Notes: generated from the letters alone by a model not told the origin. A stretch of 64,000 nt of DNA from Methylobacterium sp. WL1 (GCF_008000895.1 NZ_CP042823.1:3810001-3874000), one strand, 5' to 3'; positions 8,369 to 18,103 are shown, counted from the stretch's first letter. Program-made: numbers and translations.

Positions 8369-10146
8369 AGGCGCTCCACCTCCTCGGCTTCGCGCTATTC
8401 GCCGCGATCCTCGTCGCCGTGCCGTTCACCTCCGGCAACGAGTACGAGCTACGCCTGTTCATGCTGTTCCTGATCTACGGCTTGATCGCGGTCGGTCTGA
8501 ACGTCCTGGTCGGCCTCACCGGCCTCGTTTCGCTCGGGCAGGCGGGACTGTTCGCACTTGGATCCTATGCCGGTGCGATCCTGGCGATCCGTCTCGGCCT
8601 GGACCTCGTGCTCGCGAGCCTTGGCGCTGCTGTCGTGGCGGGGGTCTTTGGCGCGGCGCTCGCTTATCCGAGCGTGCGCGTCCGCGGCGTCTATCTCGCC
8701 GTGGTGACGATCGCCTTCGGACTCATCGTCGAGAACGTCGCGATCGAGTGGCAGGGGCTGACCGGCGGCACCACCGGGCTCAGCGGCATCCCAGGCCCGA
8801 ACCTACTCGGTTACCCCCTATCGGGTTACGCCTTCTACGCCGTGCTCGCAGTCACCCTCTTCCTAGGGACGCTCGCGACGCACAACCTGAAGCACTCTGG
8901 CTACGGCCGGGCGATGCTGGCTGTCTCTCAGAGTGAGACCGCGGCGCGCAGCCTCGGGATCGGCGCGACTGGCATCCGGACGCTTGCCTTCGCGGTCGCA
9001 GCTGTGACGGCGGGCGTGGCCGGCAGTTTCTATGCCTTCCTCAACGCCTACATCTCGCCCGACATTTTCACGTTCTCGGATTCCGTTCGCTTCCTGCTGA
9101 TGGTAATCCTGGGCGGAGCAGCCTCGACCTTCGGGCCGGTGCTCGGGGCCTTCATCCTCACCTACCTGCCAGAGGTTCTGCAGCGCTTTGCGGAGTGGCA
9201 GAAGTTCGCCTACGGCGCGCTGCTCCTCGCCGTGATGTTCGGGCTGCCAGGCGGCATCCTCGGCACGCTCGGCAATGTCTACGCCCGGCTGCGCCCGGGT
9301 CCGCGCGGTGTCGACCCGGCTGACGGTACGTCCGCCACCGCGATCCTGGCTGGGCGTGCACCCGCCGCGCTGGAGACGAACGGTCTCACCGTCCGCTTCG
9401 GTGGCCTGACGGCTCTCGACGCGGCAACTGTCCGGGTCGCTCCCGGTGAGATCCACGCCTTGATCGGTCCGAACGGTGCCGGCAAGTCAACTTTCATCAA
9501 CACGATCTCGGGTTTCTACCGGCCGAGCGACGGTGGTGTGCGTCTCGACGGCACCGAACTCGCCGGTCGGAAGGTCCACGACATCGCCCGGCGTGGCCTG
9601 GCCCGTACCTTCCAGAACACCGAACTGTTCGGACAGATGACGGTGCTGGAGAACGTTATGGTCGGCGGCTTCCATCATCTTGGCTACGGTTTGCCGAGCG
9701 CGATCCTGCGCACGCCCCGCTTCCACCGCGAAGAGGCTGCTTGCCACGCCGCAGCCATCGGCCTGCTCGACTTCGTCGGCCTCGCGGACGCGGCTAACGA
9801 GCAGGCGCGCTATCTGCCCTTTGGCCATCAACGCCGTCTGGAGATCGCCCGGGCGCTCGCCACACGACCCCGCCTGCTTCTCCTCGACGAGCCCGCCGCC
9901 GGCTTGACCACCGGGGAAATCGACGAGCTGGAGGTCATGATCCGCAAGATCGCCGGACTTGGCGTGTCGGTGCTGCTGATCGAGCACCACGTCGACCTGA
10001 TCATGGCGGTCGCCGATACCGTGACGGTACTCGACTATGGTCAGATCATCGCGAGCGATCGGCCGGACATCGTGCAGGCCGATCCGCGGGTGATCGAGGC
10101 CTATTTCGGCGGCCCTTCCACCATCCTCAGCGAGGAGGCTGCTTGA
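8365..10146 (+). CDS. Fused LivM permease - LivG ATPase
   Basis: A 593-residue fusion. Residues 1 to about 305 are a LivM permease (LNVLVGLTGLVSLGQAGLF, and the coupling helix ILGGAASTFGPVLGA). A proline/alanine-rich linker of about 25 residues follows. Residues from about 332 are a LivG ATPase with Walker A GPNGAGKST near 369, the ABC signature replaced by LPFGHQRRLEIA, Walker B LLLLDEPAAGL near 504, and the H-loop in LLIEHHVDLIM. Both domains look intact and the frame is continuous. The stop codon overlaps the livF start (TGATG). Confidence 0.93.
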   Translation: MKALHLLGFALFAAILVAVPFTSGNEYELRLFMLFLIYGLIAVGLNVLVGLTGLVSLGQAGLFALGSYAGAILAIRLGLDLVLASLGAAVVAGVFGAALAYPSVRVRGVYLAVVTIAFGLIVENVAIEWQGLTGGTTGLSGIPGPNLLGYPLSGYAFYAVLAVTLFLGTLATHNLKHSGYGRAMLAVSQSETAARSLGIGATGIRTLAFAVAAVTAGVAGSFYAFLNAYISPDIFTFSDSVRFLLMVILGGAASTFGPVLGAFILTYLPEVLQRFAEWQKFAYGALLLAVMFGLPGGILGTLGNVYARLRPGPRGVDPADGTSATAILAGRAPAALETNGLTVRFGGLTALDAATVRVAPGEIHALIGPNGAGKSTFINTISGFYRPSDGGVRLDGTELAGRKVHDIARRGLARTFQNTELFGQMTVLENVMVGGFHHLGYGLPSAILRTPRFHREEAACHAAAIGLLDFVGLADAANEQARYLPFGHQRRLEIARALATRPRLLLLDEPAAGLTTGEIDELEVMIRKIAGLGVSVLLIEHHVDLIMAVADTVTVLDYGQIIASDRPDIVQADPRVIEAYFGGPSTILSEEAA

Positions 10147-10883
10147 TGACCGACGCTCCCCTTCTCTCGGTCGATGACCTGGAGGTGCGATACGGCGCGG
10201 TCACCGCGCTGCGCGGCGCCAGCTTGAGCGTACGCCGCGGCCAGCTCGTCGCTGTGATCGGCAACAATGGGGCCGGCAAGACTTCCCTGATGCGCGGCCT
10301 CACCGGGCTTGTGCGGCCGAGCGCCGGGCGTGTCCTGTTCAAGGGTGAGGAGATCACGCGGCTTCCCGCCCACGCCAAGGTGGCCCGTGGTCTCGTGATG
10401 GTGCCGGAGGGGCGGCTGATCTTCCCCGACCAAACGGTCGAGGACAACCTCATCCTGGGCGCCTATGCTCACGGCGGTCTGAAGACGATGCGGTCGAAGG
10501 AGACCCTGGAACGGTCGCTCGCCCTGTTTCCGCGGCTGCGTGAGCGTCTTCGTCAGCCCGCAGGCAGCATGTCGGGCGGGGAGCAGCAAATGCTGGCCAT
10601 CGCCCGCGGCTTGATGGCCGAGCCCGACCTCCTCGTCATCGACGAACTCTCGCTCGGCCTCGCCCCCCGGATCGTCGAGCAACTGATCGGCGTCCTGCGC
10701 GACCTCAACCGGCAGGGCCTCACCATTCTTCTCGTCGAGCAGCTTGCATCCTACGCGCTCGCCATCGCCGACCACGCCTTCGTGGTGGCACAGGGGCGCG
10801 TGGTGCGGGACGGCCCGAGCGTGCTTCTCGCCCGCGATCCGGAGGTCATGGAAACCTTCCTCGGCAAGAAGAAGGCCGCCTGA
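10146..10883 (+). CDS. livF: ABC transporter ATP-binding protein, LivF type
   Basis: A 245-residue ATPase. The ATG at 10146 overlaps the preceding TGA. Walker A is GNNGAGKTS, the signature is MSGGEQQMLAIARGLM, and Walker B is LLVIDELSLGL, with Leu where Pro usually follows DE. It pairs with the LivG half of the fusion to power uptake. It is the last gene of the liv operon, and the cyclase gene follows after 80 bases. Confidence 0.93.
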   Translation: MTDAPLLSVDDLEVRYGAVTALRGASLSVRRGQLVAVIGNNGAGKTSLMRGLTGLVRPSAGRVLFKGEEITRLPAHAKVARGLVMVPEGRLIFPDQTVEDNLILGAYAHGGLKTMRSKETLERSLALFPRLRERLRQPAGSMSGGEQQMLAIARGLMAEPDLLVIDELSLGLAPRIVEQLIGVLRDLNRQGLTILLVEQLASYALAIADHAFVVAQGRVVRDGPSVLLARDPEVMETFLGKKKAA

Positions 10884-10963
10884 GAACGACACCTCGAAGA
10901 CCTGATCCGACGCGGCACCAGGCGGCGCTGCGAACGGTCTCTCATGCCCGATAAGGAACCGTC

Positions 10964-11665
10964 ATGCCCCAGCGCGTCGTCGACCTGAGCCTCCTGATCG
11001 AGGACAACATGCCGGCCCACAAGCTCTTTCAGAGGCCGGTGCTCACCACCCATCTCAGCCACGAGAGCTCCGCTGCCCTTGGACTCGGCGTCCCCGGCGA
11101 CGCAATGACGTTCCAGACGAACTTCATCGCGATGCTCGACCATGTCGGCACGCACGTCGATGCGTTCCTCCACGTGAACCCGAACGGCCAACCGGTCGAC
11201 GAGATGCCGCTTGAGATGTTCATGGGAAAGGCGGTGTGCTTCGACCTGCGCCACATCCCCGACCTCGGCGACATCACGGTCGCCGATATGGAGGCGGCTG
11301 AGGCCAAGAGCGGCGTGAAGATCGACGGTCACATCGTCCTGCTCTGCACCGGCTTCCACGCTCGCAACTACCCGGGGCCCGACTCGGTCTGGAAGAACCC
11401 GCTGCTCACCGCGGAGGCAACCAAGTGGCTGCACGCGCGTGGCTCGAAGATGCAAGGCGTCGAGGGTCCCTCCACCGACAAGCCGAGTGACAACATTTTC
11501 GCCCAGCACCGTCTGTGCCGAGACCTCGGCATGAGCCATTGGGAGTGGCTGGTGAACCTGGAGGAACTCCTGGGCAAGGGCGAGGTCCAGTTCTTCGGCG
11601 TGCCCCTGAAGTTCAAGGGCGGGTCCGGCTCGCCGGTACGCGCCTTCGCCATCGTCAACGACTGA
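10964..11665 (+). CDS. Cyclase-family (kynurenine formamidase-like) hydrolase
   Basis: A 233-residue protein of the Cyclase family (PF04199). It contains the metal-binding motif HVGTHVDAFLH and the conserved opening RVVDLSLLIEDNMP. Members hydrolyse formamides, cyclic imides, lactams or related C-N bonds using metal ions. The gene lies directly between the ABC transporter and an amidase. That suggests two successive C-N bond hydrolyses on the imported compound. The specific substrate is not determinable. Confidence 0.88.
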   Translation: MPQRVVDLSLLIEDNMPAHKLFQRPVLTTHLSHESSAALGLGVPGDAMTFQTNFIAMLDHVGTHVDAFLHVNPNGQPVDEMPLEMFMGKAVCFDLRHIPDLGDITVADMEAAEAKSGVKIDGHIVLLCTGFHARNYPGPDSVWKNPLLTAEATKWLHARGSKMQGVEGPSTDKPSDNIFAQHRLCRDLGMSHWEWLVNLEELLGKGEVQFFGVPLKFKGGSGSPVRAFAIVND

Positions 11666-11714
11666 CTCGATCGCGGCGCCTCTTGGGCGCCGCCCAAGAC
11701 GGGAGGGTGGATCG

Positions 11715-13124
11715 ATGACGGCCGAATTCGACTTCATGACCGCGCTCGAGTTGCGCCGGCTCGTCGCGACGCGCGCGGTCTCGCCGGTCGAGCTGACTGC
11801 GCGAGCCCTCTCGCTGGCAGAGTCCAGCCAAGCGACGCTAAATGCCTTCTGCCACCTGATGCCGGACGAGGCCCGCGCCGCCGCCCGGCGGTCCGAGGAG
11901 GCGGTGATGCGCGGCGGAGTCCTCGGGCTCCTCCATGGTCTACCGGTCTCGGTGAAGGATCTGATCGCGGTAGCAGGCGCGCCCTATGCTTCGGGCTCGC
12001 GCGCCATGGCGGGCAATATTGCGGCCGCTGATGCCCCCTCCGTCGAGCGGCTGCGGGCTGCCGGTGCGATCATCATCGGCAAGACCACGACAAGTGAATT
12101 TGGGGCCAAGCCGGTGGGCGACTCGCCGCTCACCGGAATCACCCGACATCCCTGGAATCTCGAAAAGACGCCTGGCGGATCGAGCGCCGGCGCGGCCGCC
12201 TCGGTGGCGGCCGGGATCACGCCGTTTGCCGTGGGGACGGACGGCGGCGGATCCTTGCGCATCCCGGCCTCGCTCACCGGGCTCGTAGGACTCAAGGCCC
12301 AGTTCGGGCGCGTGCCGGTCTGGCCAACATCGGCGACGCCGACGCTGGCCCATGTAGGCTCCCTCGCACGCAACGTGGTCGATGCAGCCCTGCTGACGAC
12401 AGCGATATCCGGCCACGACCCGCGCGATCCCTTCGCGGTGGCTGGCCCGGTGCCCGATCTTCTCGGCGCTGCGCAAGCTTCAGTGGCCGGCCTGCGCGTC
12501 GCCTGGAGCGCGACCCTCGGCTACGCCCGTCCCGATCCGGAGGTCGCCGCGATCGCCCGCACGGCCGCCCTGGCGCTCGCCGACCAGGGCGCGGTGGTCG
12601 AGGAGATCGACACCGTCTTCGAGACCGACCCGGCAGATCTCTGGACCGCGGAATTCTACGCCGGCATCGGGACCAGGCTGCGCGGCATCCTCGAGACCCG
12701 CCGCGACCTGCTCGATCCGGCGGTCGCCGACGTGCTCGACGCCGCACTCGCCCAGGAGATGCGTGGGTACTACGAGACAGTTTTCGCGCGCTACGCGCTG
12801 CGCGACCGCATGGTCCGCTTCTTTGCGGACCATGACGTCCTGCTCTCGCCGACCCTGCCGATCTCGTCCCTGGAGGCCGGCCGGAACATCCCCGAGGGGC
12901 TCGGTGACCGCAGCCTCGTCTCCTGGGCGTTCTACACTTATCCCTTCAACCTCACTGGTCAGCCTGCGGCCTCCGTCTGCGCGGGCCTTGCCGCGGACGG
13001 TATGCCGGTCGGTCTCCAGATCGTCGGCAGCACTCTGGGCGAGGCCGACGTGGTGCGGACGGCTGCGGCGATCGAGCGAACGCAGCCGCCGGGCTACAAC
13101 ATCAGACCAAACCAAGGCTGGTGA
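11715..13124 (+). CDS. Amidase-signature family enzyme
   Basis: A 469-residue amidase-signature protein. The Ser-cisSer-Lys triad is visible: Lys in VSVKDLIAVAG (about residue 78), the cis-Ser in GGSSAGAAASVA and the nucleophile in GTDGGGSLRIPAS. Length is normal for the family. It follows the cyclase-family gene after 49 bases and precedes an MFS carrier. It likely releases ammonia or an amine from an amide intermediate of the pathway. It is not GatA: no gatB or gatC is nearby. Confidence 0.92.
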   Translation: MTAEFDFMTALELRRLVATRAVSPVELTARALSLAESSQATLNAFCHLMPDEARAAARRSEEAVMRGGVLGLLHGLPVSVKDLIAVAGAPYASGSRAMAGNIAAADAPSVERLRAAGAIIIGKTTTSEFGAKPVGDSPLTGITRHPWNLEKTPGGSSAGAAASVAAGITPFAVGTDGGGSLRIPASLTGLVGLKAQFGRVPVWPTSATPTLAHVGSLARNVVDAALLTTAISGHDPRDPFAVAGPVPDLLGAAQASVAGLRVAWSATLGYARPDPEVAAIARTAALALADQGAVVEEIDTVFETDPADLWTAEFYAGIGTRLRGILETRRDLLDPAVADVLDAALAQEMRGYYETVFARYALRDRMVRFFADHDVLLSPTLPISSLEAGRNIPEGLGDRSLVSWAFYTYPFNLTGQPAASVCAGLAADGMPVGLQIVGSTLGEADVVRTAAAIERTQPPGYNIRPNQGW

Positions 13125-13351
13125 GAGGCAGTGCTGGTGGAAGCGGCCCAGGCCAGCGGCTCGACGGAGGGGCCCAATGAGCCCCTCGCCGCGCAACCCG
13201 TAGAACCGCATGCGCTAGACGCGCCCGGTGGTGCTGAGGATCTCTTGAACTCAGGCTGCTGAGATCAGGGCTGAGGCGCGCGACTGCAAACAACTCCGTT
13301 CTCAAGAAGATACCCATTCGAGCATCCGATTATTCGATCACCATCGGGCTG

Positions 13352-14713
13352 ATGATGACACAAGTACAAGCGGGCCAGTTGCTTGAGAGCCTCGACCGGT
13401 CGGATTTCACGGCGAAGCACTGGCGCATGTACGTGACCGCCGCGCTCGGCCATTTGTTCGACGGCTTCGACATCAACATGATGGGCTTCGCGCTGCCCGG
13501 CATCGTCGCGGCCTTCACGCTGAGCCCGGCCGAGGCCGGCGTCCTGGCTTCCAGCGTCTTCATCGGCATGCTGATCGGCTCGACCTGTGTCGGCTTCCTC
13601 GCCGATCGGTTCGGGCGCAAATGGACGATGGTCGGCTCGATCGCTGCCTACTGCGTCCTCAGCTGCGCCGTCGCGTTCGCCTGGAGCCATGACTCGCTTC
13701 TGGTGCTGCGGATCCTTCAGGGCATCGGACTGGGCGCGGAGGTGCCGCTCGTGTTCACGTACCTCTCCGAATTCATCCCGGCCCGCCGACGCGGGCTCAT
13801 GCTTGCCTCGACCGTTGCGTTTTGGCAGGGCTCAAGCTTCGTCGCGGCGATGGTCGCCCTCCTCGTCATCCCGGCGTTCACGTGGCGGGGGATGTTCATC
13901 GCGGGAGCCGTTCCCGGCCTCGTACTGATCGTGCTCTGGGCGCTTCTGCCCGAGTCCGTTCGCTTCCTCATCGCTCGCGGTCGCCTCGACGAAGCCGACC
14001 GCATCGTTGACGGCCTCAGCACCGTCGACCCACGGACGCTGCCGCCGACCGTCCATCGACCGCCGGCCGAGCCGGCGCGCCTGAGCACGATCCTGCGCGG
14101 CGGCTACTTCCGACCGACCGCGAGCATCTGGTTGATGCAACTCACCGGCGGGGCGGTGTTCTTCGCTGTGGCGATCTGGCTACCGTCGATCTTCGCGCGA
14201 ATGGGCTTTCCGGTCGTGAAGAGCTTCGCCTTCACCGGCCTGATTGCGGGGACGGGCGCGCTGGGCAACATCGCGGGCGGCCTGCTGCTGGATCGCTGGG
14301 GGCGTCGCACGACCGTCCCGGTGTTCCTGTGCGTCGGTGGTCTCCTCATGTTTGCTTGGGGGCAGGCCACCGAGTCCTGGTCGATCCTTGGGCTCGGCGC
14401 GCTGACGGCGTTCTTCGCCTCGGGCGGTGCGGGCGGACCACTCTTCGCCTACACGAGCGAGGTCTACCCGACGCGGTACCGCGCCGTCGGGACGGGCTGG
14501 GCCGCGGCCTGGCAGCGGATCGGGGGGATCGTCGCGGCGCCGGCGCTCGGATGGATGCTGGGTAACGGCGCACCCAATTACGCCTTCTTCACCGCCCTGG
14601 GCATGCTGCTGCTGATCGGAGGCGTCGGGGGCTACCTCCTCGGCTACGAGACCCGCGGTAAATCGCTGGAAGCGGTCACGGCGGAACTCTCCGGTATGAC
14701 AGGTCAGGTCTGA
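13352..14713 (+). CDS. MFS transporter, aromatic acid:H+ symporter type
   Basis: A 453-residue, 12-helix carrier. It has the AAHS-like FDGFDINMMGFALPGI in helix 1, ADRFGRKW in loop 2-3 and LDRWGRRTT in the matching second-half loop. Two ATGs (13352 and 13355) are possible starts. The stop is four bases before the next hydrolase gene, so both are probably one transcript. Substrate is likely an organic or aromatic acid. Confidence 0.9.
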   Translation: MMTQVQAGQLLESLDRSDFTAKHWRMYVTAALGHLFDGFDINMMGFALPGIVAAFTLSPAEAGVLASSVFIGMLIGSTCVGFLADRFGRKWTMVGSIAAYCVLSCAVAFAWSHDSLLVLRILQGIGLGAEVPLVFTYLSEFIPARRRGLMLASTVAFWQGSSFVAAMVALLVIPAFTWRGMFIAGAVPGLVLIVLWALLPESVRFLIARGRLDEADRIVDGLSTVDPRTLPPTVHRPPAEPARLSTILRGGYFRPTASIWLMQLTGGAVFFAVAIWLPSIFARMGFPVVKSFAFTGLIAGTGALGNIAGGLLLDRWGRRTTVPVFLCVGGLLMFAWGQATESWSILGLGALTAFFASGGAGGPLFAYTSEVYPTRYRAVGTGWAAAWQRIGGIVAAPALGWMLGNGAPNYAFFTALGMLLLIGGVGGYLLGYETRGKSLEAVTAELSGMTGQV

Positions 14714-14717
14714 GACG

Positions 14718-15515
14718 ATGCCGCACTTCGAACGCGACGGACGCCGGCTGCACTACGAACTGCTGGGCCGGGGCGACCCGGTGATGCTGATCCACGGGTT
14801 CACAAACGCCGGCTGGTCTTGGATGAACCAGGTCGCCGCTTTGGTGTTCGCCGGCTACAGCGTGATCGTGCCCGATCTCCGCGGGCACGGCCTGTCGGAT
14901 CCGGCAACCGACGTCACGACCGTGGACGATCTGACTCGAGACGTCATCGGGTTGCTCGACCATCTCGCGCTCGAGCGCGTCTCGGTCTGTGGGTTGTCGC
15001 TCGGGGGCATGATCGCGCTGACGCTCGCGCTCGAGCAGCCGCAGCGGATTGACCGGCTCGTCGTCGCGAACTCGCGGGCTGCGTTCAACGACACGGCGAC
15101 GGCGGATCTTGTCGCCGGCTGGGTAGAAATGTTTTGTCAGCCGGGCGGGCCACTCAAGCGTTTTCAGGCGACGTGGCCTGTGATGCTCAATGCGGCGTAC
15201 CGGCAGAGCTCGGCCGGACGAGCGACCTTCGCGACGTGGTGCCGCTTAGCCGAGCGACACAACGGATCCTCGCTCGCGAACGTTGCCCTCGGCATGCGCG
15301 CGTTCGACGTCGCCGGTCGCCTCCGGACCATTACGCATCCCACCCTGGTGATCGCGGGCGAGGAGGATAAGCTGTTTCCGCCCGCCGTCGCGCGCGAGGT
15401 CAGCAACGCCGTGGCCGGTGCGCGCTTCACGGTCATTCCTGGGGCGGCGCATATCTCGTCTCTCGACAGCGCGGAGGCGTTCAATGCCTGCCTGCTCGAC
15501 TTCCTCGCCGATTGA
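14718..15515 (+). CDS. Alpha/beta hydrolase, enol-lactonase-like
   Basis: A 265-residue cytoplasmic alpha/beta hydrolase. The oxyanion segment is LIHGFTNAGWSW, the nucleophile elbow GLSLGGM, the acid is expected in IAGEEDKLFPP and the His in GAAHISS. It resembles 3-oxoadipate enol-lactonase and related C-C or ester hydrolases. No other protocatechuate-pathway genes are present, so that function is only a possibility. It is coupled to the preceding MFS gene. Confidence 0.87.
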   Translation: MPHFERDGRRLHYELLGRGDPVMLIHGFTNAGWSWMNQVAALVFAGYSVIVPDLRGHGLSDPATDVTTVDDLTRDVIGLLDHLALERVSVCGLSLGGMIALTLALEQPQRIDRLVVANSRAAFNDTATADLVAGWVEMFCQPGGPLKRFQATWPVMLNAAYRQSSAGRATFATWCRLAERHNGSSLANVALGMRAFDVAGRLRTITHPTLVIAGEEDKLFPPAVAREVSNAVAGARFTVIPGAAHISSLDSAEAFNACLLDFLAD

Positions 15516-15565
15516 TCGAGACCGCTGAACCCCTTGATGATGCCTTGCTGGTACGGGTGCTCCGC

Positions 15566-16333
15566 TCAGTGCGGTGGGACGTTCCAACCCGCTTGCTTCA
15601 GCCGGGCGCTGCCGGTCGGTCCCGTCACGAAGGCGATGAAGGCCCGTGCCGAACGCTGGACCTGAGTCCGCGTCGTGACGGCGGCGGCGTAGGGCGTACT
15701 CGCGTTGAGGGCGTCGGGCAGGAAGCCCGCGAACGCCACTCCGGGTGCGTCAATGAGTTCGCTGGCTTGTGTCAGGCCGATCGTCGCCCTGCCCGATGCG
15801 ACGGCTGCGGCGACCTCGGCTCCGGTGGCGCAGAGAACGGCCTTCGCGTGCACCGCATCGATGACCCCGAGTCGCGTCAACATCACGTCGAAGAAGGCGC
15901 CCGACGTGCCACCACCCCTCGGATCGATGTAGGCCACGGTGGGTGCCGCGAGGAGCGTCTCACGAAAACCCGCCTCGCCCGTCAGGTCGGGGAGAGCGGT
16001 CCCAGACTTGACGGCGGCGCCGAGCCGCGTGCGTGCGACTTCGACCTTGGTCTCCGCGCGAACGTCCCCGCGCGCGGCGAGCGTGTCGACGCCGGCCGAG
16101 GCGGTCATGACCACGTCGGCGTCTTCGTGCGCGGCAAGCTTGGCGAGGACGCCGCCCGCATTGGTGATCGTCAGGACGAGTTGGTCGCCGGTCTGCCGTT
16201 CGAACAACGCGATGAGGTCGCGCAGGCTCGACGCGTAGACGCCCGTTGCGAGCACGCGGATGTCGGCGGCCGCCGCGGGCGTGCTCAGCACGGTCGTACA
16301 GCAAGCGATCGACAGAAGCTGAGCTCGGCGCAT
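15566..16333 (-). CDS. Lone periplasmic substrate-binding protein (ModA-like)
   Basis: A 255-residue protein with a signal peptide (RRAQLLSIACCTTVLSTPAAAA). The start at 16333 is supported by AGGAGAG eight bases upstream. The fold is that of molybdate/ModA-type binding proteins (DIRVLATGVYASSLRDLIALF and a late GPTGSARLKQAGW). No permease or ATPase lies beside it. It may feed a distant transporter or act as a sensor. It reads toward the end of the hydrolase on the other strand. Confidence 0.85.
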   Translation of the reverse strand: MRRAQLLSIACCTTVLSTPAAAADIRVLATGVYASSLRDLIALFERQTGDQLVLTITNAGGVLAKLAAHEDADVVMTASAGVDTLAARGDVRAETKVEVARTRLGAAVKSGTALPDLTGEAGFRETLLAAPTVAYIDPRGGGTSGAFFDVMLTRLGVIDAVHAKAVLCATGAEVAAAVASGRATIGLTQASELIDAPGVAFAGFLPDALNASTPYAAAVTTRTQVQRSARAFIAFVTGPTGSARLKQAGWNVPPH

Positions 16334-16689
16334 GGCATCTCTCCTTGGGCGCGACGCCTCCGTCTCGCGGACCAGCGGGGCGCGCTTGATCTTGCAGCAC
16401 GGAGCGCCGTGCTTCACAAACCGTGTGTCGCGTCCGCCGTTGTCTGTCCCTTATTGGGTGAGCCCTCCCCCGTCCGAGCGCGGCCCCGGTGATGCGGGAC
16501 CCGGTGGTACCCGGACGCGTCTCCTCGCGGCATCGCCGCCCAATCGCCCGGGGGGCAGCACTCCCGGACAGTGATGCCGGGCTGTCGGCTAGATGGCGAA
16601 GAGCGGGCGGTAATCGAAGCTAGGGCGTGCTGCTGACATCGTCTCGCGGAACTCCCGCCGGCACCGCGGTGCAGGGCGTCGTTTATGTT
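16334..16689. other. Non-coding gap between binding protein and MFS gene
   Basis: About 356 bases, both flanking genes on the minus strand. It presumably holds the promoter of the ModA-like gene. No clear terminator, RNA or conserved coding frame was seen. Confidence 0.4.
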
Positions 16690-18009
16690 CTACGCCTGCT
16701 CGCCTGGCAGGACGGGGATCAACGGGGGGCGCGTGCGGCCCAGTCCCAACGCGAGCGCGGCGCCCGTGGCCGTGACCAGCGCGAGCGGCAGCAAGCCCAG
16801 CGCGTAGCTGCCGCTCGCGTCCTTGATCACGCCCATCAGATACGTTCCGATGAAGGCGCCGAGGTTGCCGATAGCGTTGACCTGCGCGATCCCGGCCGCG
16901 GACGCGCCCGGCGGCAGCCATTCCGTGACCAGCGCCCAAAACGGGCCTTTGACTGCGTAGGTCCCAAGGATTGCCAGGAACAGGATCCCGACTGTCGGCC
17001 AGAGCCCCTGCGCAGCCAGCGCTGCCGCGAGGCAGAGTGCGGTGAGCGTTTGAGGCCCGGCGACGTGCCAAGCTCGTTCCCCCGTACGGTCCGAGCGTCG
17101 GGCCCAGAGCACCATCAGCCCGGCCGCGATCCCGAACGGCACCGAGTTGAGCATGCCGATCTCCATCGTCGTGAGGCCGTAGGACTTGAAGATCTGTGGC
17201 TGCCAGATCGACAGGCACGCGCTCGCGCCGACACTTCCGGCGAAGATTAAGCCCGCCGCCATCACGCGCCGATCGGAGATCACCCGCCAGACGGAAGGCC
17301 GTGCTGTTGGCTGCTCCGCGCGCTCCGCGGCCAGGCGTCCAATCAGCCAACCGCGCTGCGCCTTGTCGAGCCAGGGCGCTCGGTCCGGCCCCTCCGGCAG
17401 AAATCGCAGGACGAGCAGGCCGAGAACCACGGCCGGCGCCGCCTCGACGATTGACATCAGCTGCCAGCCGCGCAGACCCAGCCAGCCGTCGAGCCCGAGC
17501 AGGGCCGCCGAGATCGGCGAGCCGACGAAGTTCGACAGGGGCACGGCCACCGCGAAGAGTGCGATCACGCGGGCGCGGTAGGCCTTCGGGAACCAGCGCG
17601 TCAGGTAGAAGATCACGCCGGGATAGAAGCCGGCCTCCGCCGCGCCGAGCAGGAAGCGCACCGTGCAGAACGAGAGTGGGCCGATGACGAGCGCGGTGGC
17701 CGCGGAGATGAGTCCCCAGGTGATCATGATGCGGGCCAGCCAGAGGCGGGCGCCGAACCGCTCGAGCATCAGGTTGGAGGGCACCTCGAACAGGAAATAG
17801 GCGACGAAGAAGAGACCGGCGCCCAGGCCGAAGACCGAGGACGACAGGCCGCCATCGGCGTTCATCTGCAGGGCGGCGAAGCCGACGTTGACGCGGTCGA
17901 TGAAGGCGACGAGGAAGCCCAGCATCAGGAGCGGCATGAGCCGCATCGTCACGCGCCGCATCGTTACCCGCTCGATCTCGGACAGGATCTCACCGCTCGC
18001 CGATGTCAC
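16690..18009 (-). CDS. MFS transporter, anion:cation symporter (ACS) type
   Basis: A 439-residue carrier. The GTG at 18009 with GGAG seven bases upstream is chosen because it yields the family-typical N-terminus ending in RVTMRRVTMRLMPLLMLGF before helix 1 (FIDRVNVGFAALQM). Earlier in-frame ATGs would add an Arg/Pro-rich leader that looks non-coding. Twelve helices are expected. ACS carriers import organic acids such as phthalate, tartrate or hydroxyphenylacetate. It probably shares a transcript with the AspDH-like and amidohydrolase genes upstream. Confidence 0.87.
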   Translation of the reverse strand: MTSASGEILSEIERVTMRRVTMRLMPLLMLGFLVAFIDRVNVGFAALQMNADGGLSSSVFGLGAGLFFVAYFLFEVPSNLMLERFGARLWLARIMITWGLISAATALVIGPLSFCTVRFLLGAAEAGFYPGVIFYLTRWFPKAYRARVIALFAVAVPLSNFVGSPISAALLGLDGWLGLRGWQLMSIVEAAPAVVLGLLVLRFLPEGPDRAPWLDKAQRGWLIGRLAAERAEQPTARPSVWRVISDRRVMAAGLIFAGSVGASACLSIWQPQIFKSYGLTTMEIGMLNSVPFGIAAGLMVLWARRSDRTGERAWHVAGPQTLTALCLAAALAAQGLWPTVGILFLAILGTYAVKGPFWALVTEWLPPGASAAGIAQVNAIGNLGAFIGTYLMGVIKDASGSYALGLLPLALVTATGAALALGLGRTRPPLIPVLPGEQA

Positions 18010-18103
18010 GGACCGCTCCGGGATCTGAGAGACAACCGCGCGCGGCCTCGGGCCCAAGCGCGTGAGCGTGGCAGCACAGGGCGTGCCAGCCCGGATGGGT
18101 CCT

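Noticed and set aside
15512..16492. Plus-strand frame of 326 codons opposite the ModA-like gene
   Set aside because: It is a shadow of the minus-strand binding protein, which has a signal peptide, a ribosome-binding site and family motifs.
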